Source: an uncultured Desulfomonile sp. (GTDB lineage Bacteria; Desulfobacterota; Desulfomonilia; Desulfomonilales; Desulfomonilaceae). Taken from it: a stretch of DNA of 5,070 nt. Position 1 is the first letter of the stretch. Every line of letters starts with the position of its first letter. The DNA lies in NCBI GenBank assembly GCA_937915285.1, contig CALDNG010000362.1, positions 1 through 5,070 of the forward strand, written 5' to 3'. A model generated the notes under the pieces. The model did not search any database. It had not been told where the DNA came from and worked only from the letters and a program-made list of their open reading frames with translations. This document shows, piece after piece, positions 1-5,070 of the stretch. The position numbers and the translations under genes are program-made.

Positions 1-1804
1 GTTCCTGGTATTCCTTTGGCTGCTCCATGAACAATTCCCACGATGGCATGGATATAACCCTGGCTCTTACTCCATTATCATTCGCCAGTTTTTCCTGGGC
101 CTTAAGCGCCAGGGAAACCTCTGACCCGGTGGCTATGATCAACAATTCAGGATCCGTCACGTCCGAAACGATGTAAGCGCCTGATGTGAATCCATCAGGG
201 TCTCCATAAGATGCCCTGTCCAATGTAGGAACGTTCTGTCTGGTAAGTATCAACGCTACGGGGCCTTTTCTGGACATCGCCACTTTCCAGGCTTCAGCGG
301 TTTCATTAGCGTCGGCAGGTCTAAGCACGGTCAGGTTGGGTATTGCCCTCAGCGAAGCCAGTTGCTCAACGGGCTGATGAGTGGGACCATCCTCTCCCAC
401 GGCTATACTGTCATGAGTAAACACAAAAATGGAATGCACGTTCATCAAGGCAGCCAACCTTATGGCCGGCCGCATGTAGTCACTAAAAATTAGAAATGTA
501 GCGCCATAGGGAATTATGCCTCCATGAAGGGCCATTCCATTGACAACAGCCCCCATTGCAAACTCTCTGACTCCAAAATGAATGTTTCGTCCCATGGCGT
601 CATCGGCAGTCTGGGCGTTATCCCCCGATATGAGAGTTTTTGTTGAGGGAGCCAGGTCAGCTGAACCACCAACAATGTTTGGAACCCTTTTGGCTATTGC
701 GTTAAGAACCTTACCTGAAGAAACCCGGGTGGCCTCACCTTTTTCACTCGGTCCGAAAACTGGAATGTCCAACTCCCAACCATCCGGCAGTTTCAAATTA
801 GTCTGATTCAAGAACTGATTTGACTGTTCGGGGAATTTTGAACCGTAATCCCGCAACATGAAATTCCATTCATTTTCGAGCTTTTGTCCGACATCCACAA
901 ATCTTCGGAATTTTTCCAGAACTTCATCCGGTACGTGAAAACATGGCCCACCAGGCCAGCAAAAATTCTGCTTGGTCTTGTCCAGAGCTTCCTGACCCAA
1001 GGGCTCACCATGGGCCGAAGCGCTACCCTGCTTTGGGCTACCAAAACCGATTTCAGTTTTAACCATAATCAGTGAAGGACGGTCATTTTCTAACTGGGCA
1101 GAACGTATGGCTTTCTCGATGGCCATCACATCATTACCGTCAAACACTTTCAGGACATGCCAACCGTAAGCCTTGAAGCGGGCTTCAACATCTTCAGTGA
1201 AGGTTATTGAAGTGTCACCCTCTATGGAGATATGGTTGTCGTCATAGAGATAAATCATCTTTCCCAGCTTCAGGTGTCCAGCCAGCGAAGCAGCTTCAGA
1301 CGCTACGCCCTCCATCAGGTCACCGTCTGAAACGATGGCATAAGTGAAATGATCCTGGACAGGATAACCAGGTTTATTGAAATGCGCAGCCAGGAACCTT
1401 TCCGCCATGGCCATTCCAACACCCATCGCAAACCCCTGTCCTAAAGGTCCGGTGGTGGATTCAACTCCCGGAGTTACGCCATATTCCGGATGACCAGGCG
1501 TCTTGCTCTTCCATTGTCTGAAATTCTGAATATCCTCAATGGTTAGATCAAACCCGGAAAGATGCAGTAAAGAATACAAGAGAGCTGAGCCATGGCCTGC
1601 AGACAGAACAAAACGATCACGATTTGGCCATTTTGGGTTCCTTGGGTTAAACCTCAGGAACTTGGACCACAAGACATAAGCCATAGTGGCGGCGCCAAGC
1701 GGCAACCCGGGATGACCGGAATTGGCCTGCTGAATCATGTCGGCCGATAGTAACCGTATGGTATTTATACACAACTCATCTAACGATTTTGTCCCTGCTG
1801 CCAA
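1..1804 (-). CDS. tkt: Transketolase, C-terminus cut by window edge
   Basis: Transketolase is the thiamine diphosphate (TPP) enzyme that moves two-carbon ketol units between sugar phosphates in the cytoplasmic non-oxidative pentose phosphate pathway. I translated the minus strand and found one uninterrupted frame of 601 codons, against about 660-670 for the family, so roughly 60-70 C-terminal residues lie beyond base 1. Visible landmarks, numbered from the TTG start: GHPG with His31, SAGHGS with His71, the TPP/metal motif SDGDLMEG (Asp160) followed by YDDN (Asn190), and AHGEPLG with His265. The pyrimidine domain has GVREF with catalytic Glu414, THDS (His464), EDGPTHQP (His476) and LTRQN (Arg522). 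These match the E. coli enzyme's H26, H66, D155, N187, H261, E411, H473 and R520 in order and spacing. No ATG lies between the upstream stop and the conserved N-terminus. The TTG at 1804-1802 is chosen because AGGAG sits 7 nt before it, giving an N-terminus that runs [18 protein letters not shown]. The function is certain; the start is probable. Confidence 0.96.
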   Translation of the reverse strand, partial: MAAGTKSLDELCINTIRLLSADMIQQANSGHPGLPLGAATMAYVLWSKFLRFNPRNPKWPNRDRFVLSAGHGSALLYSLLHLSGFDLTIEDIQNFRQWKSKTPGHPEYGVTPGVESTTGPLGQGFAMGVGMAMAERFLAAHFNKPGYPVQDHFTYAIVSDGDLMEGVASEAASLAGHLKLGKMIYLYDDNHISIEGDTSITFTEDVEARFKAYGWHVLKVFDGNDVMAIEKAIRSAQLENDRPSLIMVKTEIGFGSPKQGSASAHGEPLGQEALDKTKQNFCWPGGPCFHVPDEVLEKFRRFVDVGQKLENEWNFMLRDYGSKFPEQSNQFLNQTNLKLPDGWELDIPVFGPSEKGEATRVSSGKVLNAIAKRVPNIVGGSADLAPSTKTLISGDNAQTADDAMGRNIHFGVREFAMGAVVNGMALHGGIIPYGATFLIFSDYMRPAIRLAALMNVHSIFVFTHDSIAVGEDGPTHQPVEQLASLRAIPNLTVLRPADANETAEAWKVAMSRKGPVALILTRQNVPTLDRASYGDPDGFTSGAYIVSDVTDPELLIIATGSEVSLALKAQEKLANDNGVRARVISMPSWELFMEQPKEYQE

Positions 1805-1811
1805 TTTCAAG

Positions 1812-1816
1812 CTCCT
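1812..1816 (-). promoter_or_regulatory. Ribosome binding site deciding the tkt TTG start
   Basis: On the minus strand AGGAG (1816-1812) stands 7 nt before the TTG at 1804-1802. A second in-frame TTG at 1810-1808 is only 1 nt from AGGAG, too close to be used. The frame stays open far upstream, but the other GTG/TTG codons there lack a comparable ribosome binding site. This site therefore fixes the most likely start just before the conserved transketolase N-terminus. Confidence 0.7.
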
Positions 1817-1934
1817 AGATGTTGATTTATGACCCTTCGTGTCAATTGCTTCGAGCTGCGAAATGACTCTCTCATGAGTGCTGAAAACTAGACGTGCCCT
1901 CACCTCGTGACCGGGGTCAGTCAGAAAATAAACT

Positions 1935-1970
1935 CGAAAGACTCGCCCCACGTCTGGTTTGAGTCTTTCG
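1935..1970 (-). terminator. Perfect 10-bp hairpin in the yyaL-like/tkt gap, probable terminator
   Basis: The arms CGAAAGACTC (1935-1944) and GAGTCTTTCG (1961-1970) are perfect complements around a 16-nt loop. On the minus strand the stem is followed by AGTTTATTTTCT, moderately T-rich; on the plus strand it is followed by TATTTTTG. It lies about 84 nt after the stop of the YyaL-family gene and 130 nt before the tkt start. The simplest reading is an intrinsic terminator for the upstream pair, possibly active in both directions. The stem is not very GC-rich and the T-tract is interrupted, so efficiency is uncertain. If tkt is transcribed from a promoter further upstream, the hairpin would instead lie in its leader. 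Confidence 0.55.
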
Positions 1971-2000
1971 TATTTTTGACGGTAAAATATTTTGGGATTT

Positions 2001-2032
2001 ATTATTAACACAAGATAGGACAAAATGTTAAT
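2001..2032 (-). promoter_or_regulatory. Possible tkt promoter overlapping an AT-rich inverted repeat
   Basis: ATTAACA (2004-2010) and TGTTAAT (2026-2032) are perfect 7-bp inverted arms 15 nt apart. On the minus strand TTAACA (2031-2026) resembles a -35 element at 5 of 6 positions. AATAAT (2006-2001) resembles a -10 element at 5 of 6 positions, but the spacer is 19 bp, longer than ideal. The repeat arms overlap both elements, as a repressor site would. Transcription from here would give a leader of nearly 190 nt before the tkt TTG, carrying the 1935-1970 hairpin. This rests on pattern matching in AT-rich DNA only. Confidence 0.3.
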
Positions 2033-2053
2033 TAATCGAAACAAAAAATGTGG

Positions 2054-4183
2054 CTAGGCCTGATCGAGCAGTTTCAATATTTCTGAAATGTCCGTTGAAG
2101 GAAGTTCGCACTGAAAATTTTTGCAAACATAGACCGTAGGTCTTCCAGGGAATCCTTTCTGATCCCTTGTAAAAGGCGCAACATGTTCTATCGCCGATCC
2201 TTCACCATCCGACGATGGCTTGAAAAGAATCACCTTATTAGGTATGTAAGGTCTCTGGATTTCTCTCTTGAATGACTGAAATTCCTCGGAATCACGTTCC
2301 CCTACCATGACTATCTCATAGGCTGGACCCGCAGCGAAATCTGCAGCCATGAGCAGTTGAGTATAACCTGACGGAAACTTCGAGACTATTCCAGAGAAGG
2401 CCCTCAAAATCTTTTCCGCCATTTTTTCGAGGTCCGTGTTACCGGTTAGCCTAGCCAGGCGTATCAGGTTCAAAGCTGCGACCGAATTCCCCGAAGGCGT
2501 GGCTCCATCGTATATTTCTTTCTTCCTCAATAATGTCTCTTCCGAATCCGACGCAGTGAAATAAAAACCGCCAACAGATTCATCCCAGAAGTGATTGACA
2601 AAATCCCGGTTCAATTCCAGCGCCAGTTTCAGATGTTCCAGATCAAACGTGGCTTCATATAATTCGATTAAACCCCATATCAGGAAAGCGTAGTCGTCAA
2701 CATGGGCCGGAAGTCCTGATTCCCCATCACGAAATCTGTGGAGTAGCCTGCCGTTATGGTCCATCATTCTAGCGGTTATAAAGTTAACAGCCCTGGTGGC
2801 CGCATCGGAATACCGCTCATTGCCAAAAGCCTGAGCCGCCTTGGCAAGGGCCGCTATCATCAAACCGTTCCAATCTGTCAGTATCTTGTCATCCTTATAG
2901 GGATGAATCCGTTTCTCCCTCTCGGAAAACATTTTCACACGTATCTGTTCTAGAGACCTTTCAAGCTGCTCCAGGCTCATTCCAAGTTCTATGGCGCTTT
3001 GCTCCAGGTTTTTTTCCAGGTGGATGATGTTTTCGCCCGTCAACTGACCTGTAGATTCTTCATGGAAATTGCCATCCGGTTTGATTCCAAAAATTCTGCA
3101 AGCAATTTTGGACTCCCCGGTGGTAAGAATTTTCAGAACCTCGTTCAATGACCAGACATAGAACTTTCCTTCCACTCCTTCGCTGTCCGCGTCTTCCGCT
3201 GAATAGAAACCGCCTTCGGGGGAGGTCATATCCCGGAGAACGTAGTCGAATACCTCCTGAACCGTCTTTTTGTATTCCTCTCTTCCCGTTAACTGATAGG
3301 CCTCGATGTATGCCATAGAAATCATGGCCTGGTCATAGAGCATTTTTTCGAAATGAGGCACGAGCCATTCGTTGTCGGTGGAATACCTGTGAAAACCAAA
3401 CCCCAAATGATCGTAGATGCCCCCTTGTCGCATTTGAAGAAGGGTTTTCTCAACCATTGCCGTTGCGGACCTGTCAGAATTTCTACGGGCATATCTAAGA
3501 AGAAACAAAATGTTATGGGGAGTAGGAAACTTGGGAGCCTGACTAAATCCTCCCTTGAGCTGGTCGAAACGTTGAGCCAGTTGTTCATGTGCCTGCTCGA
3601 ATTGAACCGGCCCCAATAGTGAGCCTGGAGCGTCGTCAGGCATCTGTTCAAGAGCAGAAACAACCTTGCGCGACGCCTCGAGAAGTTCACCACGGTTGTT
3701 TGACCATAGCTGTTTGATTCTTTGAGCCAGGTCTACCATGCCAATACGCCCGTATCGAGATTCTTTGGGAAAATAAGTGCCAGCAAAGAAGGGTTTTTTA
3801 TCCGAGGTCATGATCACATTGAGTGGCCAACCTCCTCCGCCGGTCATCAGGTGACATACAGACATGTAAATATGATCTATATCAGGCCTTTCTTCGCGAT
3901 CGACCTTTATGGACACAAACGTTTCATTCATAAAACGGGCAACATCCGCGTCTTCGAAAGATTCACGCTCCATCACATGGCACCAGTGGCATGTGGAGTA
4001 GCCTATTGACAGAAAAACGGGTTTATCCTCCTGGCTGGCCTTTGAAAAAGCCTCCTCACCCCAAGGATACCAGTCAACAGGATTGTGAGCATGCTGCAGC
4101 AGATAAGGACTTTTTTCATGAATGAGCCTATTGGAGGGCTCCTGGATGGTGGAACCGGATTCAGGGTAGGATGAATCTGTCAT
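2054..4183 (-). CDS. YyaL/DUF255 family protein: thioredoxin-like domain plus (alpha/alpha)6-barrel domain
   Basis: This 709-residue protein belongs to the widespread YyaL/DUF255 family, related to mammalian SPATA20 (SSP411), whose biochemical role is not settled. Residues ~18-165 form a thioredoxin-like domain: the family opening [25 protein letters not shown] is followed by the active-site-like CHWC (Cys65, Cys68), [10 protein letters not shown] (94-103) and a GGGGWPLNV loop (115-123). From ~200 onward it resembles the (alpha/alpha)6 barrel of N-acylglucosamine epimerase-like and glycosidase-like proteins, with KFPTPHN (218-224), [17 protein letters not shown] (264-280), [12 protein letters not shown] (285-296), [10 protein letters not shown] (337-346), [10 protein letters not shown] (443-452), HVDDYAF (504-510) and DGATPSGNS (569-577). 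A CxxxxC pair (Cys687, Cys692) lies near the C-terminus, as in family members. Length is normal or slightly long for the family. There is no signal peptide, so it is likely cytoplasmic. It begins 1 nt after the stop of the Mo oxidoreductase gene and is probably cotranscribed with it. Family assignment is firm; any redox or sugar-related activity is inference. Confidence 0.95.
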   Translation of the reverse strand: MTDSSYPESGSTIQEPSNRLIHEKSPYLLQHAHNPVDWYPWGEEAFSKASQEDKPVFLSIGYSTCHWCHVMERESFEDADVARFMNETFVSIKVDREERPDIDHIYMSVCHLMTGGGGWPLNVIMTSDKKPFFAGTYFPKESRYGRIGMVDLAQRIKQLWSNNRGELLEASRKVVSALEQMPDDAPGSLLGPVQFEQAHEQLAQRFDQLKGGFSQAPKFPTPHNILFLLRYARRNSDRSATAMVEKTLLQMRQGGIYDHLGFGFHRYSTDNEWLVPHFEKMLYDQAMISMAYIEAYQLTGREEYKKTVQEVFDYVLRDMTSPEGGFYSAEDADSEGVEGKFYVWSLNEVLKILTTGESKIACRIFGIKPDGNFHEESTGQLTGENIIHLEKNLEQSAIELGMSLEQLERSLEQIRVKMFSEREKRIHPYKDDKILTDWNGLMIAALAKAAQAFGNERYSDAATRAVNFITARMMDHNGRLLHRFRDGESGLPAHVDDYAFLIWGLIELYEATFDLEHLKLALELNRDFVNHFWDESVGGFYFTASDSEETLLRKKEIYDGATPSGNSVAALNLIRLARLTGNTDLEKMAEKILRAFSGIVSKFPSGYTQLLMAADFAAGPAYEIVMVGERDSEEFQSFKREIQRPYIPNKVILFKPSSDGEGSAIEHVAPFTRDQKGFPGRPTVYVCKNFQCELPSTDISEILKLLDQA

Positions 4184-4184
4184 T

Positions 4185-4886
4185 CTAGCGCCTCCTCAAG
4201 CGTCCGGGAGAGACTTTAGCCTGCCAATCGTAAATAGGATTTGCAAGAGTCCACCAACCCTCCTGCAATCTGGAGGACAATTCAATTCTGGTTACAAATT
4301 TAATACTTTTGTAGGCAAGCAGGTGAGGGGTTAGCAGTCGGGCTGGGGCTCCACGGTCGTGAGATAGAGGTTTCCCGTCCAAATCAAGAGCTAACAGAAA
4401 CTCCTGTCTTGCGTCCAGAAGATCGGAGACCTTGAGGCTTTCAACATACCATGCCTGTCCATGGGGGGCTGCGCTCGTCTGACCCAAGGAGTGAAAGATT
4501 GCGTACTGAGCAACGTCTTTGGGTTTAATCAAATTGAAAAGATCCGAAATTCTGACTCCACTCCACGTTACTTCAGGAATTGTCCATCCTTCAACACAAT
4601 GAAAATCACTTGTCTGAGTTGTCTGGGGAAGGGCTCTAAGCTCTGAATAGGATAGCGAAACAGGTTCTTCCACCATGCCGTCAATGATCAGTTTATAAGG
4701 CTCTTTTGTTTGGGTGGTCTTGTCAGTGACCAGACCGGTCGAAGAATCGAATGAAAAGGTATCCAACTCGATCGTCCTCGTGGGAAAGCGTTTCGAGGAA
4801 CCCCACACCCCCAAAAGGGGGGCTATCGGACCTAGACAGGCTAACTTCAATATTCGTTTAATTCTTGCAATTCGGGAACTAATCAT
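4185..4886 (-). CDS. Molybdopterin-dependent oxidoreductase, compact sulfite oxidase-fold protein
   Basis: This 233-residue protein has the oxidoreductase molybdopterin-binding fold shared by sulfite oxidases and MsrP (YedY). After a signal-like N-terminus (1-30), a strand [10 protein letters not shown] leads to the cofactor segment [19 protein letters not shown] (95-113). Cys97 is the expected molybdenum ligand, in the family motif HCxEGW. Downstream, WYVES (146-150), [21 protein letters not shown] (165-185) and [13 protein letters not shown] (191-203) match the usual G-x-PL-x(2)-D-x-G-x-P-x-RL and K-x-K-x(3)-IE pattern. It is shorter than E. coli MsrP (about 330 residues) and lacks the C-terminal dimerisation domain of classical sulfite oxidases. 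No msrQ-like partner is visible. Residues 13-29 are hydrophobic and resemble a degenerate Tat signal ([12 protein letters not shown]) without the arginine pair; the lipobox around Cys17 is also poor, with Lys at -3. The start is firm: AGGAGG 6 nt upstream and an in-frame TAG at 4901-4899. The substrate cannot be told from sequence. Confidence 0.9.
   Translation of the reverse strand: MISSRIARIKRILKLACLGPIAPLLGVWGSSKRFPTRTIELDTFSFDSSTGLVTDKTTQTKEPYKLIIDGMVEEPVSLSYSELRALPQTTQTSDFHCVEGWTIPEVTWSGVRISDLFNLIKPKDVAQYAIFHSLGQTSAAPHGQAWYVESLKVSDLLDARQEFLLALDLDGKPLSHDRGAPARLLTPHLLAYKSIKFVTRIELSSRLQEGWWTLANPIYDWQAKVSPGRLRRR
4191..4196 (-). promoter_or_regulatory. Shine-Dalgarno of the YyaL-family gene, inside the upstream coding end
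   Basis: A full AGGAGG (4196-4191) stands 7 nt before the ATG at 4183-4181. It is formed by two of the closing arginine codons (AGG AGG) of the upstream oxidoreductase gene, whose TAG is at 4187-4185. This supports the ATG at 4183 and suggests translational coupling of the pair. Confidence 0.9.
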
Positions 4887-4892
4887 TTTGCT

Positions 4893-4898
4893 CCTCCT
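4893..4898 (-). promoter_or_regulatory. Shine-Dalgarno of the Mo oxidoreductase gene
   Basis: AGGAGG (4898-4893) lies 6 nt before the ATG at 4886-4884. It directly follows the in-frame stop TAG (4901-4899), so the protein cannot begin further upstream. This matters because it rules out a longer N-terminus carrying a normal Tat motif. Confidence 0.92.
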
Positions 4899-4915
4899 CT
4901 AAGTAATCTGCTTAG
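4899..4915. repeat. Short inverted repeat abutting the Shine-Dalgarno
   Basis: CTAAG (4899-4903) and CTTAG (4911-4915) are perfect 5-bp inverted arms around 7 nt, ending exactly where the AGGAGG begins. As DNA it could be a small operator; as RNA it would be a weak hairpin just upstream of the ribosome binding site. It is short enough to have arisen by chance. Confidence 0.25.
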
Positions 4916-4977
4916 CGATTCACCAAATGGCAAGACAAGGCCCAATTTTTTGCTTTTCGCATCAGGATACGTCATTC

Positions 4978-5039
4978 AAAAAAGAGACGGCCGCAATCCG
5001 TAGATGTGAAGGTACGACCGACTATCGGGATTGGCCGGT
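4978..5039 (-). terminator. Candidate terminator for an unseen minus-strand gene beyond the right edge
   Basis: Read on the minus strand, GGCCAATCC (5036-5028) can pair with GGATT (4999-4995) and GGCC (4992-4989), leaving a 2-nt GC bulge. The stem can extend by two pairs (AC with GT) past a single bulged C. The stem is followed by GTCTC and then TTTTTT (4983-4978). The loop is long, about 28 nt, and includes the small palindrome CCGACTATCGG on the plus strand. This is the usual layout of an intrinsic terminator separating the oxidoreductase operon from whatever precedes it. The bulge and long loop keep confidence modest. Confidence 0.4.
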
Positions 5040-5070
5040 ACAGGGGCTCAAAGATGGTGGTTCAGAATCA

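Larger units (their letters stand above)
1805..2053. other. 249-bp intergenic region between the YyaL-family gene and tkt
   Basis: This gap is AT-rich near the YyaL-family stop and of more mixed composition near tkt. Besides the inverted repeat and hairpin listed separately, it contains TGACC-GG-GGTCA (1908-1919, a perfect 5-2-5 inverted repeat) and the 8-base palindrome CTCATGAG (1871-1878). The minus-strand frame of tkt has no stop across the whole gap, back to the TAG of the YyaL-family gene in the same frame. The translation of this stretch resembles no part of transketolase that I recognise, so I treat it as non-coding. Confidence 0.6.
4887..5070. other. Right-edge region upstream of the oxidoreductase operon
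   Basis: This region must contain the promoter of the oxidoreductase/YyaL-family pair if they start their own transcript. I see no convincing -35/-10 pair; TTGCCA (minus strand, about 4933) has no good -10 partner. On the plus strand two frames stay open to the window end: one from ATG 4927 (48 codons, no ribosome binding site) and one containing ATG 5054, which is preceded at 7 nt by AGGGG. Neither is long enough to identify, so no gene is called here. Confidence 0.4.

Noticed and set aside
582..1075. Short open frames on both strands (582-806 plus, 884-1075 plus, 808-1044 minus)
   Set aside because: They lie within the continuous transketolase frame and their translations look like out-of-frame shadows without recognisable motifs.
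1817..1845. Perfect -35-like TTGACA on the minus strand (1845-1840)
   Set aside because: At a 16-18 bp spacing the sequence is AACATC/ACATCT with no -10 likeness, and transcription would start practically at the tkt ribosome binding site.
2756..4009. Short open frames inside the YyaL-family gene (2756-2953, 3353-3619, 3722-4009 plus; 3322-3693 minus)
   Set aside because: All are fully overlapped by the intact 709-residue gene, and their translations have no family features.
4820..4845. Lipoprotein signal around Cys17 of the Mo oxidoreductase
   Set aside because: The residues before the Cys are L-K-L-A, with lysine at -3, and most of the hydrophobic run comes after the Cys, so this is not a lipobox.
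4461..4902. Short plus-strand open frames opposite the Mo oxidoreductase gene (4461-4646, 4714-4902)
   Set aside because: They are antisense to a gene with clear catalytic motifs and have no supporting context.
4927..5070. Plus-strand gene from ATG 4927
   Set aside because: There is no ribosome binding site, the start is only 40 nt from the divergent oxidoreductase ATG, and 48 open codons are not rare by chance. The translation is not recognised.

Overview
The window reads as an ordinary bacterial chromosome segment in which all confident genes lie on the minus strand. From right to left they are a small molybdopterin-dependent oxidoreductase of the sulfite oxidase fold (4185-4886), a YyaL/DUF255 protein that joins a thioredoxin-like domain to an alpha/alpha-barrel domain (2054-4183), and a transketolase whose C-terminus runs off the left edge (1-1804). 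Base composition is moderate, and ribosome binding sites are strong and GGAGG-type. The gene set is found in many Gram-negative lineages. A Desulfobacterota/deltaproteobacterial-type host is my guess from general flavour; nothing in the sequence proves it. No mobile elements, CRISPR arrays, tRNA or rRNA genes were seen.

Right edge (4887-5070): non-coding or undetermined sequence. It holds a hairpin plus T-tract that could terminate an unseen minus-strand gene, a short inverted repeat next to the first ribosome binding site, and an open plus-strand frame running off the window that I could not confirm as a gene.

Middle (2054-4886): the oxidoreductase and the YyaL-family gene form a tightly coupled pair separated by one base. 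The Shine-Dalgarno of the second gene is written in the last arginine codons of the first, so they are very likely one transcript.

Gap (1805-2053): 249 bases with an AT-rich inverted repeat overlapping a possible promoter, then a perfect 10-bp hairpin that could end the two-gene transcript or sit in the transketolase leader.

Left (1-1804): transketolase with all recognisable cofactor and substrate residues, apparently starting at TTG. It is a central pentose-phosphate enzyme and probably a separate transcription unit.

I see no clear undescribed system. The points most worth checking are the Mo enzyme's signal-like N-terminus without a twin-arginine pair, its coupling to the CxxC-bearing YyaL protein, and the structured leader before tkt.
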